Shown one piece after another: positions 1-12,119 of a DNA stretch of 64,000 nucleotides (its first letter is position 1; each line of letters opens with the position of its first letter). The notes beneath the pieces were generated by a model. The model saw only the letters and a program-made list of their open reading frames with translations, had not been told where the DNA came from and did not search any database. The position numbers and the translations under genes are program-made. Source of the stretch: Cryptomeria japonica (taxonomy: Eukaryota > Streptophyta > Pinopsida > Cupressales > Cupressaceae); NCBI RefSeq assembly GCF_030272615.1, contig NC_081411.1:838478136-838542135 (forward strand), in the 5' to 3' direction.

Positions 1-8
1 AGTTATCA
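1..8 (+). repeat. Cop-1 5' LTR, last 8 bases
   Basis: The bases AGTTATCA match the 3' end of the Cop-5 5' LTR (GAGTTATCA, ending at 45750) and are followed directly by the primer site. The rest of this LTR is outside the window. Confidence 0.85.
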
Positions 9-10
9 AT

Positions 11-22
11 TGGTATCAGAGC
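11..22 (+). promoter_or_regulatory. Cop-1 primer binding site
   Basis: TGGTATCAGAGC, two bases after the LTR end, is the classic copia primer site complementary to the 3' end of plant initiator tRNA-Met. It is unmutated here. Confidence 0.92.
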
Positions 23-79
23 ATCCTCTAGGTCTTGTGTGTTATAAGCTTAACCTCTTGAGGAAAAGATCCCAGTCTA

Positions 80-3000
80 ATGATGAAGAGGGATAGCCCA
101 AAGTTCAACAGAGATAATTTCAGTATATGGAAAGACATAATGGAGATATACATCAAAAGAATGGGTACTCAACAATGGAGCTATGTTGAGAATGCTTATA
201 TTGCCCCTACCGGTACTCTCACCGATGACCAAAAGAGAGAGATGCAGGAGAATGGGCAAGTCATGAAAGCCCTAATTAGTAGTTTATCTAACATTGAGTT
301 TATTAATGTCCAAGATAAAGTAAATCCCAAAGAAGTATGGGATACTCTTGAAAATATCTATGGCGATGATGAGCATGTAAAACAAGCTAAGGAAGAAAGC
401 CTTAGAGGGAAGTTTGAAGACATGTAGATGGTTGAAGGTGAGACCATTCAACAGTATGCAATAAGAATCAAAACTGTTGTTAGAGATATCAAGAGATTGG
501 GTGGTAAAATGGAAGATTCCACTATGGTAAGAAAAGTTATGAGATCCTTATTACTGGTCTATGCAATAAGGGTTACTGCTATTCAGGAGTTGTGATTAAT
601 AGACAAGACTAAGGTATCCCTAGACTCCATCATTGCAAAGTTGATAGCCTATGAGCTAAATAGTTTCAATGGCAATGTTCAAAAGACCGAATCAACTTTT
701 AAAGCTTCTACTATACCATCTAGAAAAGGGAAAGAAGCTAGCACTAGTGGTGAACCAAGACAGAGCAGAGAAATGGATGATGAGGAGATCCTGATGGAAT
801 TTGAAACTCTTCTTTCAAGGAAACTTCCTAAAGGAACCGGTAAGCTCCCTTTGAAATGCTTTTCTTGTAACCGGATAGGACATATTACTATAAACTATCC
901 TAATGGTGACAACAAGGACAAACCAGAAAGGTACAAGAAATTCAAAGGAGGAAACCGGAGAAACTATTTTGTGGTAGTTGATGAAGGTGTCACAGATGAG
1001 GAATCAGAAGATGAAGAAAATGAAGATATTGTGTTTGTTGTTGTCAATGAAGATAATTCCAATGAGTGGATTATTGATAGTGGCTATTCTCACCATATGA
1101 CTGGTGATCAGTTTGGTAATGATGCACCATGTATGGTCAAAGGTAGAGGGTGCATATCTTTGAATGGAAAGAGTAGTGCTGACAATGTGTATTGGGTTGA
1201 TGGTCTCAAACATAACCTTCTAAGCATTGCCCAGTTGAATGATAGTGGTCTCACTCTAGAATTCAAGAATGGAGTGTGCAGAGTCAAAGGAAAGAATGGT
1301 GAAGTGGTGGCCACCGGCATGCAGACCAAAGGTAACCTATTTTAGCTGAATGCAAATATAAGTACATGTCCTATGGCTAAATTTGATGATAGCTGGATAT
1401 GGCATAGGATACTCTACTATGTAAACTTTGATAACATTGTGAAGGCCAGTAAGATCAAGGTAGTTAGAGGGTTGCTGGAACTGAGCAAACTGGAAAATAC
1501 CTTGTGCAAAGAGTGTCAACTCAGGAAAATGTCTTTCTCAACCTTTAAAGGTAAACCTTTCACTGCTGACAACTTACTTGATCTTATGCATACTGATTTG
1601 TGTGGTCCTATGAAAACTAGGAGCGTGTAGGGTGACAGGTACTTCATGAATCTCACTGATGACTACTCAAGAATGATGTGGGTTGTATTCTTGAAACACA
1701 AGTCTTAAGCCTTTGGAAAGTTCAAAGATTTTAGAGCATTAGTGGAGAAGGAAAGCAGTAAAAGGATCAAGTGCCTTAGAACTGATCAAGGAGGGGAATT
1801 CAATTCCAATGAATTCAACAAGTATTGTGAAGAACATGGCATCAAGAGGCAACTATCTAACCCCCAGACTCCACAATAGAATGGCCTAGCAGAGAGGAAT
1901 AATCAAACGGTGGTTGAAGTAGCAAGAACAATGCTGGTTCAAGGAAAGGTTGCTCACACCTTTTGGAGAGAAGCGGTGAGCACTACAGTCTACATAATGA
2001 ACCGGGTACTCATCAAGAAAGGTAAGGATAAAACTCCTTATGAGTATTGAACTAGTAAGACACCTATGATTAGCTACATTAGAGTGTTTGGTAGAAAATT
2101 TTACATCAAGAGGAGCGAACACCAAAGAAAATGTAATGCGAAATGTGATGAGGGAATATTCCTAGGGTATTCCACCAAGAGAAAAGCTCTCAAGTGTTTC
2201 AATAATAGGACTCAGAGAATTATGGAAAGCATCAATGTAAGAGTTGATGAAACCTCTAAGAAAACTGAGGAAACGGGTAGTGAGCAAGCAGCAAACAAAC
2301 CGGTTGTAACTTTCTGAGAACTAGTTGCCTGTCAACAAAGTACCAATAATAGTGTTCCTACACTAGTAGATGTAGATGATGATACTGATGGAGATGAGGA
2401 TGAAGAAGAAAAGAAAGAGGAATCTATTAAGACCATTCCTTGGTATGTCAAGCTAAGTCATGATCCTAAGCAGATCATAGGAGATAAGGATGCAGGAATC
2501 CTTACAAGAAGAAAGGTTAGAGAAAACTCATGTATGATCTCTAAATTTGAGCCTAAATCATTCAAAGAGGCACATAAAGATGAAGACTAGATCAAGGCAA
2601 TGGAATAGGAACTTGACCAAATAGAGAGAAATGGTACATGGTCTTTGGTACCCAGACCGGAGCATAAAAATGTCATCAGTACCAAATGGGTTTTCAGAAA
2701 TAAACTGAATGAGGATGGCACAATGATCAGAAACAAAGCCAGACTGTTGTGTAAAGGATATGCCCAAGAAGAGGGAGAAGACTATGGAGAAACCTTTTCT
2801 CATGTAGCTAGATTGGAAGGAGTTTGTATGCTTCTTGCATATGTAGCTTTTAAAGGATTAAAAGTATATCAAATGGATATAAAATCTGCATTCCTGAATG
2901 GTGTACTTGAAGAGGAGGTGTATATAGAGCAACCAGATGGGTTTTCCCTATCTGAAGATAGTGGCATGGTGTGTAGGCTACATAAAGCCTTATATGGTCT

Positions 3001-4072
3001 AAAGCAAGCACCTAGAGCATGGTATGAACACCTGCACTCCCATCTTGTAAAGATTGGATTTGAGAGAACAAGTGAAGATAGCAATATCTACTTGAATTCT
3101 GAAAGAGATCAGATCCTGATCTCTGAGGTATTTGTTGATGACATTATCTTTGGTGGAGATGACAAGATGAGTCATGAGTTTGCCGATGAGATGAAGAAAG
3201 AGTTTGAGATGTCACTCATAGGGGAGATTAAGTTCTTCATTGGATTGTAGATTCAATAGATGAAAGATAGAATCTTTATCACTCAGTCCAAGTATGTCAA
3301 AGAGGTGTTGAAGACATTTGGCATGGAAGATAGCAAACTGGTTGGTACATCAATGGTAACTAGTTGTAAACTATCCAAAGAGGATGACTCATCATTGGTT
3401 AATGTGAAGGAATATCGATCAATGATTGGTAACTTGCATTATGTAATGCATAGCAGACCAGATATTGCACATGTAGTTGGCATTACTACACGGTTCCAGA
3501 AAAGTCCAAGAGAATCCCACTTGGTTTTAGTCAAGTGCATTCTTAGGTATCTGAAGACGACTATTGATTATGGATTGTGCTATCCATATAGCAAGGATTT
3601 CAACTTGAAAGTATTCATAGATGTTGATTAGGTAGGTAATGTGGATGACTGAAAGAGCACAATCGGTGGTGAATTCTTTCTCGGTGGTAGACTGGTCTCA
3701 TGGATGAGTAAGAAGCAAAGTTGTATCTCTCAGTCTATAGTGAAAACAGAGTATGTTGTAGCTTTCATGATTTACACTCAGACAATTTGGATGAAGCATG
3801 TATTAAATGGTTTCAAAGTTCTTGTATCTGAGCCGGTAAGTATATTTTTTGACAATACTAGTGCAATTAACATCTCCAAGAATCCAATTTTAAATTTTAG
3901 AACCAAGCACTTTCAGCTTAAGTATCATTTCTTGAGGGAAAAGTTTCAGAACAAAGAGATTGCACTAAAACATGTTTCCAGTAAGGATTAGTTAGTAGAC
4001 ATATTCACCAAGCCTCTCCTAAAGGCTAAATTTATGTACTTAAGAGGTGAATTAGGGGTGTTGCCCCTTTAG
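80..4072 (+). pseudogene. Cop-1 gag-pol polyprotein, decayed
   Basis: This is a single-frame copia polyprotein. In order: Gag N-terminus (FNRDNFSIWKDIMEIYI), zinc knuckle near 856-898 with its last Cys changed to Tyr, aspartic protease (WIIDSGYSHHMT near 1070-1100), integrase (HTDLCGPMKTRS; RTDQGGEF), RT (KWVFRNKLNEDG; FVDD at 3131-3142), and RNase H ending in GELGVLPL and a stop at 4070. The start ATG follows the primer leader as in the sister copies. At least a dozen stops interrupt it, for example near 425, 594, 1344, 1628, 1706, 2048, 2588, 3248, 3629 and 3989. The integrase HHCC motif has lost its second His and a Cys (LCHVN became LYYVN). Relative to Cop-4, in-frame segments are missing between the zinc knuckle and protease and just after the protease motif. 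No functional product is expected. Confidence 0.93.
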
Positions 4073-4328
4073 GAGGTGAACTAAAGGTATATGCTCCACA
4101 TCAGTCAGGTATTGCATAGTCAATTCTTTTTAGGGATTGATGTGTTGAAGGATGCTACTCCTCAGGGGGAGTAGCATAATGGAATAGGGAAGCTTGTGCC
4201 TCCACTTTGGCATTGTTGTCAAAGGGGGAGAAGAAGTGAAGCAGAGAAGATATCTGCAGAAATTGGGGGAGAAGATGTGAAGCAGAGACATATCTTTGTA
4301 TATTGCCATCAATGCCAAAGGGGGAGAT
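4073..4328 (+). other. Cop-1 3' untranslated internal region with two purine tracts
   Basis: Noncoding. It holds motif M1 (TTGGCATTGTTGTCAA, 4207-4222) followed by AAGGGGGAG, then the oppositely oriented motif M2 (TTGCCATCAATGCCAA, 4303-4318) followed by the polypurine tract AGGGGGAGA immediately before the 3' LTR. The second tract is in the position expected for plus-strand priming. The first is an upstream look-alike. Confidence 0.8.
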
Positions 4329-5806
4329 TGTTGGCATTATGTGAACCGGTAAGAGGACATGATGAAATTGTATGTTATCATTGATTTCAATATGCTAAAT
4401 ATGAGAGAACTAGTATGTTACCAAGAACCGGTATATGTGAGAACCAGTATAACATTGTGAACTGGTATATGTGCCAAAGTGAAGCGGTGTGTTTGTTCAA
4501 GGTGAACTGACATGTGGTTATGGGAACTGGTACATGGAAGCTTTGTATGACTACCGGGTGGTAGTCTCAACTTCAGGGTTTCCAGTTGAAGTGCTTCAAG
4601 CCTGTGTGACTCAACCAGTGACTTTGTGTGATGAGTTGATATTGTAACGAAGAACAGATCATGTTGCCACATCATTCTTGTGCGTGTGAAGGATCTTGCA
4701 TGAAGGAGATTGTTCCTATCTACCTCAAGAATGTGTGAAGTCTGTAAACAGTGAAAACACGTGATGGGTTATCAGCCACCATGAAAGTGGTGGAAAATGA
4801 ATGATGGAGAACATCTTGAGATCGGTTCAAGACTATTGCATTTAATGCAATGTGCTCAACGGTTAGGATTGAACCATTTGAATTTCTTAACCTAACAGGT
4901 TTAGGGTTTAGAGTTTATGCTACCAACCTATCTATTTCCTATAAGGTCGATGTTGTGTTTCTTTCTGAGGTTGTTGGCAAAAGTTGTGTGTGTGTGTATC
5001 CAAGGGAAGAGATACGTGATTCTTGCCAAACTAGAGGAGAGAAGTGATACCTATAGAGTGTAAGTGTAGAAGGTGAAGAGAAGCTAAAGTGGATCTACAT
5101 TGGCATTGAGTATTGTTACCAAATATTTATAATACCTATTGATCTCTAACAACTTCAATAGTTGGGAAATCCCTTAACAGGGTAGCTTTAACCGGCTTAC
5201 TGTAAATCCTTTAATAGGGTGACTCAAAACCATTGAGTTCTTGAAATCCTATAACAAGGTAACCTTTAATAGGGTTTAACCCTTAACCATGTGATCCCTA
5301 ACAAGATCGATTCCTAACATAACCTATTGTATCAGTCTTCAACTGGACAAGGATCCTAATAGAGCAGACTTCTAAAGAGTTCAAAAATAGCTTGTGGGTA
5401 TTCATCCCCATCGTGGTTTTTCCCTTTTGGGTTTCCATGTGAAAAATTTGTGTGTCATGTGTGGTGTTATTCATGTGATGGTTTAAGTGATTTTTGTTTC
5501 AAGGTAAATCATGTTGATCTAGCTATTTATATATCTTTGATGTTAGATTACATATTCATGCACTAGGGTGAAATGGAAATGAATTATTAGATTGTATGAA
5601 AAGATAAGTGTCAATCGGTTTATGCTTGTCTCAATTATTCTAGGTTTTGCTGGTTGTACTCTGTTTAAGATAGGTGTTACTGTTTGTCTGCCAAAGTACA
5701 GTGTCTACTGACAAACCGATTTAGGATTATGTTTTTGTCTGTACTGATTCACCCCGCACCCCTCTCAGTACCAGTTTGGTACTATCCATTCAACATGGAG
5801 TTATGA
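4329..5806 (+). repeat. Cop-1 3' LTR
   Basis: It begins TGTTGGCATTATGTGAACC right after the purine tract and ends TTATGA, where the sister copies end TTATCA. At about 1,478 bp it fits the family LTR of about 1.5 kb. Motif M3 (TTATCATTGATTTCAA, a diverged copy) lies at 4375-4390. A possible TATA run (TTTATATATC) lies near 5526. Near the 3' end is the family block around CACCCCGCACCCCTCTCAGT. Confidence 0.9.
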
Positions 5807-7820
5807 AGTTTACACCCTGAACCAAGTACAACTGAAGAAATAAACTATGAAGACACTGTATGAAATCTGTTATGACAAGAAACCAAATGTAAGTTATTTT
5901 AAAATATTTGGAAGTAGATGTTATGTTCACAAAGATGACAGAAATGGAAAATTTGATCATGAAAAGTGAGGAAGGAACATTTCTTGGTTATTCCTCTAGG
6001 AGTAAATCATTTAAATGTCTGATCAAATCATCTAACAAAATAGTGGAAAGTGCAAATGTGAAAATTGATGAATTTACAGAAAGGAATGATGAAGGAAATT
6101 CCAAAGAATGAGAAGATTATGAAGAGTTTGTATATGTACAACTGAGAAGTCTTACCGACAAAGTCGATGAAGAAAATGCTCAGTTACCGAGTGATGAAGA
6201 AGATCATATAGAGCCTATCGAGCCTATATTAGCAAAATATGTCAGAAGAAATCATGCATCAAGTCAGATTATAGGAGATAAGGATGCTCCAATGATGACA
6301 AGGAACAAACTGAGAGATAGAACACATGTCTGATATCCAAGTTTGAATCAAGGATAGTAAAAGAGGCATTAAGCAATGAAGATTGGGTGAATGCTATGAT
6401 AGAAGGGATTGAACAAATCAAGAAAAATGAAACATGGACACTGGTCCCAAGACCAAAAGAGAAAAATGTAATTGGTACAAAGTGGATTTTTCAGAAATAA
6501 GCTAGATGAAAAAGGTGAGGTCATTCCAAATAAAGCAAGGCTAGTTTGCAAAGGTTATGATCAAGAAGAAGGAATAGACTATGGTGAGACTTTTGCACCT
6601 GTGGCAAGACTTGAGGGAGTGAGAACATTGTTGGCATATGCTGCTTACAAAAATTTGAAGGTATATCAAATGGATGTTAAATCTGCATTTTTGAATGGTA
6701 TACTAGAAGAAGAAGTCTATATTGAATAGCTTGAAGGATTTATTGAAGAGAAGAATAAAGATCAGGTATGTAAGTTGAACAAAGCTTTATATGGCTTGAA
6801 GAAAGCACCTAGAGCATGGTATGAAAGGTTGCACTCTTACTTAATAAAGATTGGATTTATGAGGACTAGTGAAAACAACAACATGTATATGAAGAATGAT
6901 GAGGATAATGGAATACTGATTTCAGCCATATTTGTTGATGATATTATTTTTTGTGGAAATGAAATGTGCAAAGAATTTGAGATGTCATTAATTGGTGAAA
7001 TAAAGTATTTTATAGGTTTACAAATATTGCAAATGAAAAATGGGATTTTCATTACTCAATCCAAGTATATAAAGGAAATCTTGAAGAAATTTGGAATGGA
7101 GGATTCTAAACCTGTAAGTACTCCTATGACAACTAATTGTAAACTATCAAAGAATGATGAATCTACATCTGTTGATGAGACACTTTACTGATCTATGATT
7201 GGAAAGTTGCAATATGTAGTTCAGAGTAGGCCTGATATAACACATGCAGTAGGTATAGTTGCAAGATTTTCTATAGATCCCAAAGAAACCCATATGACAA
7301 CAATCAAAAGAATTTTTAGATACTTGAGAGGCACTAAAGATTATGGTTTACTATATAAAAAGAAGAATGATTTTGACTTAAAAGTCTATACTGATACTGA
7401 TTGGGCAAGAAATATTGATGACAGGAAAAGCACAAGCGGCTTAGCAAGAAACAAGGATGCATTTCATAGTCAACAGCTGAAGCTAAATATGTCGCTATAG
7501 CATTGAATTGTACCAATATAGCATGGATCAAACAACTATTGGAAGGTATGAATGAGATAGTTACCAAGCCAGTAACTATATTTAATGATAATACAAGTGC
7601 TATTAACATTTAAAAAAATCCGGTAATGCACTCTAAGACAAAGCATATTTTTATAAAGTATCACTATCTAAGAGAAGATGTTCAAGAAAAGAAAGTTGTG
7701 CTGGAATATGTTAGCACAAAGGAACAAATAGTAGACATCTTCATAAAGCCACTGCCAAGGGACACTTTTGAGTATCTCAGAAGTAAGTTAGGGGTCCTAC
7801 CCCTATCTAATACTCACTGA
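5807..7820 (+). pseudogene. Cop-2 pol, integrase C-terminus to RNase H, decayed
   Basis: Starts in the integrase core (VYTLNQVQLKK, then NVSYFKIFGSRCYVHKDD and EEGTFLGYSSRSK). RT follows ([14 protein letters not shown] with a frameshift near 6487; [44 protein letters not shown] at 6931-6942). RNase H then ends LGVLPLSNTH with a stop at 7818. Stops occur near 5855, 6109, 6727 and 7189, and a frameshift lies near 7450 in RNase H. The RT active-site motif is intact. The protein is clearly diverged from the Cop-1 family, so this is a separate copia family. Confidence 0.9.
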
Positions 7821-8191
7821 TAGAGTTCGGTGAAAGCATCAATTCTATGACTCTACAAAATACTATTTTGTGAGTTGATGCCGATTTACACACTTTAGGA
7901 AGTTGTCTAAAGTTGTGCAGGAAATAGTGAATGAAGACTAGATGCTCTGACCGAGACTGAGATGATACATTTGTATATGTTTTAACAAATAAGGAAATCA
8001 ATTCACATGGGAAGTAATCATGGATCAGTTTTACTTTTGGCATTGTTGTCAAATGGGGAGAAGACTAATGACAGGGGGAGAAGATTACAAGAGAATTTTA
8101 TAACTCAAGGATAACAGGAGAAGAATAACAATAGTTCAAATCAATTGGAATAAATCAAGTTGGTATTGCCATCAATGCCAAAGGGGGACAT
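7821..8191 (+). other. Cop-2 3' untranslated internal region with two purine tracts
   Basis: Noncoding. It carries M1 (8037-8052) followed by a mutated tract AATGGGGAG, and M2 (8166-8181) followed by AGGGGGACA just before the LTR. The arrangement matches the Cop-1 family although the coding sequences are diverged. Confidence 0.75.
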
Positions 8192-9725
8192 TGTTGGCAT
8201 TAAAATAAGTTTGTTGGAGATTGATGATATCATTGATAAAGGATGATTACTGTCTTAATGATATTATTTTGTCATTGATGTCAAGCAATTGATTTTCTAA
8301 TTCACTATGATGTTGCCATATCTTAAAGAGTATGTTTTGATGAGTATAAAGATGTCGGTAAGTTACACAGAAAGAATGTAAAAATGAAGGGGAGTAATAA
8401 GTTATTCAATGGGAAACTATTACCAAGTTAGACAGTGATGAGATTATATTATTTTGATTGTTTTGATATCCTATATATGTGTATTCAAAGACTAAATAAG
8501 AAGGAGAAAAGATTTCATGCAATAGATTGAGTAAAGGTTTGATACTATTCTATTTTACCGAGCAAGGAGCTAGTCGGTAAACTCCAAGGTTATCGGTATC
8601 GGTTAAAGAAGGAAGAAGTCACTGAACGTCGTTAGCAAGAAAAGCTACTGAGACAGTAACCGAGACAAATATAGAATGTCTACTAAGTAAAGTTCAGAAT
8701 TAACCGAGTATCAACCGAGTAATAACAGAATGCATTGGATGAATAAATACATTATTAAATGAAGGATGTCAATAAGCTGGAGATTTATAGAAGATTGGAA
8801 TGTCGTACAAGAAGTTTTTTAAGGATCAATGACAATGAAAATTCAAGAGTTAGATCTACAACACAGATTGAACGGTCATAACCAAGCACAAGTACCAAGG
8901 AAGGAATACAAGTTTCAAGGCAAGATAAAACATTTTTCAGTTCGAAGGATTCAATGAACCTAGTCAAGTTTGAAGATCTGATGGCTAATATTAATCATGG
9001 GAAATGTGATTAAGGAGATTAAGCGATTAGGAATTCCTTATAAATAAGGAATGTTGATGAGCAAAGTATGCAGGCAAATAGAAGAACAATGATGCTGGAA
9101 AAGTGATTACAGAGTATAAAAGATTGAAGATCTGATTGAAGAAAAGAGTGAGAAGCCCAGCAAGGAGGAATATAAGTCTTATGCCAATATTATTTTGATC
9201 ACATAGAGTTTGCTATAACATTTCAGATGTGAAGTTGCAAATATATTTTATTACTGTTATTTATTTTTGTAAGTGACAGGAAATCTCTTAACCGAGTGGA
9301 CCTAACAGTCTTATTTGTAAATCCTCTAGCAAGGTAACATTCTAATTGAGTGTTTGAAATCCTTTGATAAGGTCACTTCTAACAAAGTGCAAGATTCTGA
9401 TAGATTTGAGGGAAATCCCTTGACAGGGTCACATCTAGCAATGTGTTTATGTAATCTTTAATAGGATTGGCTTTTAACCGAGCATACTCTAGAAGAGTAT
9501 ATTTTCTTTGTGGGTCCAAAATCCCACAGTGGTTTTTCCCTATTTGGGTTTCCATGTTAAATCTGGTGTTAAATGTGTTTTGATGTTTCAAGTTTATTAG
9601 TTTATGAGTTTGAATGATTTACAATCATAGTTGCATATCAAGTAAGTTCCACTAAGGTTGAATCTGATTGGAACTATTGAATTATGAGTTTGTCTAATTC
9701 ACCCCCCCCTCTCATTTAACTAACA
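8192..9725 (+). repeat. Cop-2 3' LTR
   Basis: Begins TGTTGGCATTAAAATAAG after the purine tract and ends AACTAACA (about 1,534 bp). M3 lies at 8269-8284 (TTGTCATTGATGTCAA). The 3' end has the block ATTCACCCCCCCCTCTCAT seen in all LTRs here. No protein-coding content was recognised. Confidence 0.88.
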
Positions 9726-10966
9726 GAGGTATCTAACAGATCTTAAACCGGTACTAAATCCAGCATTGCAGATGCTATTTTGAGCAGTAAATTGTCATTA
9801 GTTTTAACCATCCAATTGTGTAGTCAGTGTGACTCCATTTTTGTTGTTGAGCAGTGAGCTCTAGGTTGTTGGCCTTCCTGCATGTGCAAGCTGTTAGGAT
9901 TCCCACAGATACTGAGAGGGGGGGGTGAATCAGTATCTAACTGGTTGTAATATTTTCTTGACTTAAAACATGTAAAGTATATTAAAAGTGTATGCTAGTA
10001 AACAAGAAATAATGCAATAAGCAAAGATAACATCAACCACATGAGAAACACACCATAACACAGTATTTTAATGAGGAAACCCGATGTGGGAAAAACCTCG
10101 ATGGGATTTGTGACCCACAATATTCACTTACTGGCCAATTAGAGAATATTACTACTACAAGAGGGGCCTGCACATGCAGGAAGGCCAAGTGCCTAGAGCT
10201 CACTGCTCAATTACAAAATGGGAAGTCTCACTAACTTACAAAATGAATTATATAAATCCAATGTCTTGTACTGCTTCAAAATAGCATCTACTATGCCAGA
10301 TCCACTACCGGTTTATAGCTCTGCTTCATATATAAACCCTTAACCTATAATTCGCATAATAGGTCTACCTTATTTCACCTAATTAATTTCCTTCATGCTT
10401 ACATAATTGTTCTACAATGATCTCTTATATATATGAGTCATTTTACAATTTGCCAAGTTGGCTTATAATGATTTTACAATAATAAAAAAAAAAAATTACA
10501 ATCAAAATTCCTATCAGCTTCTGTGTCAGTATGCTTCCTTTCACTATCGGTGCCCGTGGTTTGTGTGGTTGTGTAGAATCTAACTTTGTTGGTGTTGAAG
10601 CATTGCCTTGCCGGTGTCATAGGATTGTAAGGTTGCCATCAATGACAAAACCTTCAATCACCTACAATGTCTCATTGGAGTGTGCATTTGCCAACATAGG
10701 CCCCTATTGTATAAGTAATATTTATTCATATTGGTGAGTGATTAAATATTGTGGGTCACAAATCCCATCAAGGCTTTCCCCTACCAGGTTTCCTCACTAA
10801 AAATGTTTGTTTTATGGTGTGCATTGATGGTTATACTTTTGTCTCTCTTTACTGCATTATTATTTGCTTACCGATATATAGATTTAGGTTATAAAGTTAC
10901 AAACAAGTTTAAATATTTTTCTTACTGGTTAGACACTACTTCACCTTCCCCTCTCAGTGTCTAACA
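9726..10966 (+). repeat. Nona-1 5' LTR, partial, split by S1
   Basis: 9726-9891 and 10697-10966 match the Nona-1 3' LTR and the Nona-2 3' LTR (shared tract TGCTATTTTGAGCAGTA and the block around GTGGGTCACAAATCCCA). It ends GTGTCTAACA just before the primer site. The part left of 9726 was displaced by the Cop-2 insertion. Confidence 0.88.
9892..10696 (-). mobile_element. S1, solo LTR, inverted
   Basis: An 805-bp TG...CA unit (TGTTAGGATTC...TTTGCCAACA) interrupts the Nona-1 LTR. On the minus strand it starts TGTTGGCAAATG, carries TTGTCATTGATGGCAA (the M3 motif), and ends with CTGATTCACCCCCCCTCTCA, as the other LTRs do. It holds no internal region, so it is a solo LTR left by LTR-LTR recombination. 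The flanks are CAAGC (9887-9891) and TAGGC (10697-10701), a target duplication with two mismatches. An A-run lies near 10481-10494. Confidence 0.87.
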
Positions 10967-10968
10967 AT

Positions 10969-10980
10969 TGGTATTAGAGC
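10969..10980 (+). promoter_or_regulatory. Nona-1 primer binding site
   Basis: TGGTATTAGAGC, two bases after the LTR end, is the initiator tRNA-Met primer site with one C-to-T change. It shows that this element uses copia-type priming although it lacks pol. Confidence 0.85.
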
Positions 10981-11037
10981 CTAGTCCTCTATTTGCAAAA
11001 GCCTAACAACTTGAGGAAGATTCTGAAACCGATACCG

Positions 11038-12119
11038 ATGGAAAGTTTGAGACAATAGTTAGAAGGAGCTCTTGAAGATTTTGATGAAGAAAAATTGAAG
11101 AATATCAAATTGGAAGATGAACTCAAATTTGCTTGGAAATTCATCAAATCACTTCAAGATAACCTGGTTATAGAAAAGAATAAGAGAAAATAATTACATG
11201 TGCAATTGCAAAATCATGATGATGAAGAAAAAGAAACTCTTAGAGATATTGCAAAGAAATTCAGACAAGAGAATGATAACATGAAGAATATTGAAGATAG
11301 AAAGAGGAATGAGGAAGATTTGGCCAAAAGACTTAATGAAAGATTAGATGAATCTCAAAGGCTTAGTTATGAAAATGATATCCTTAAAACTGACTTGATT
11401 CACACACAACATGACAAAAAGGAACTTATGAGACAAGTTAGCACTTTGGAAAGTAAGTTGGTCACTAAAAATGAATACAAAGACAAAGTCAAGAAAAGTT
11501 TAGATAATCTTGATGATATGCTGAAAAAGTCAGAAACCTGATGGAGAAACAATTGGACTTGGATTTGAACATGGAGAAAGTTTTGGGACTACAAACAATC
11601 ATGATCACAACAAACCTGTAAGGCAACCTAATGCTTATAAATTTAAATGGAAATATTTTACTTGCAACAAATTTGGTCATAGAGAGAATCAGTGCAGACT
11701 TAGGAATAATCAAAATACAAACTTACCCACCAGTCAATGTTCTAAATGCAATAAAAATGGTCATAACACAGACAATTGCAGAATGAATGTGAAATGCTAT
11801 GTTAGTGGTATATTTGGACATTTATCTAATCAATGCAGAACTCAAACTAGTCAAGGTTATGGAAAGGCTATTCAGAGAAACAATTTAACTTGTTATGCAT
11901 GTAACAAGATTGGGCTTATTGCGAAATTTTGTAGAAGTAAGACTGTACCAGCAAACAATAAAAGGATCCAATAACAAAGGAAAAGAAAAGGTGACTGAAA
12001 TCAAGAAAGAATTTTCTAAACAATGGATTAGGAAGAGAGATCAGAGAAGTGATGAATCTGTCTCTGCACCGGTAGAACAGGGTAATTCCACACCAACAAG
12101 AGATTATTCATCTAACTAA
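11038..12119 (+). pseudogene. Nona-1 Gag-like protein with coiled coil and four zinc knuckles
   Basis: It starts MESLRQ, then has a charged heptad-rich coiled coil (roughly 11080-11530). A region with four CCHC-type knuckles follows between about 11650 and 11935. Only the second (CSKCNKNGHNTDNC) is complete. The first has Tyr for its first Cys, the third lacks the second Cys (CYVSGIFGHLSNQC), and the fourth has Leu for His (CYACNKIGLIAKFC). A basic, Ser/Thr-rich tail ends at 12119. Stops near 11056 and 11191 and frameshifts near 11525 and 11970 inactivate this copy. The same coiled coil plus four-knuckle layout recurs in Nona-4. Copia Gag normally has a single knuckle, so the layout is distinctive. 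The role as an RNA-binding capsid protein is inferred. Confidence 0.75.

Larger units (their letters stand above)
1..5806 (+). mobile_element. Cop-1, Ty1/copia LTR retrotransposon (5' LTR mostly outside window)
   Basis: The element has, in order, the last 8 bases of a 5' LTR, a tRNA-Met primer site, decayed gag-pol, a purine tract and a complete 3' LTR. Its family is that of Cop-3, Cop-4 and Cop-5, which have matching LTRs and proteins. The right flank resumes inside a different copia integrase (a VYTLNQVQ-like frame in Cop-2), so Cop-1 inserted into Cop-2. The right target-site copy would be AGTTT at 5807-5811; its partner is left of the window. The copy is dead: many stops lie between gag and RNase H. 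Confidence 0.93.
5807..9725 (+). mobile_element. Cop-2, Ty1/copia retrotransposon, right part (host of Cop-1)
   Basis: This is the downstream part of a second copia family: integrase C-terminus, RT, RNase H, 3' noncoding region, purine tract and 3' LTR. Gag, protease and the integrase N-terminus must lie left of Cop-1, outside the window. The 3' LTR ends ACTAACA at 9725 and abuts Nona-1 LTR sequence, so Cop-2 inserted into the Nona-1 5' LTR (right target copy GAGGT at 9726-9730). Confidence 0.9.

Noticed and set aside
5740-5780. C-rich or G-rich tracts near LTR ends (also 9700, 28550, 45700, 53641, 55363) as possible G-quadruplex regulators
   Set aside because: They are single runs rather than four spaced runs, and vary in length between copies. 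They are best seen as a conserved LTR block next to the 3' end.
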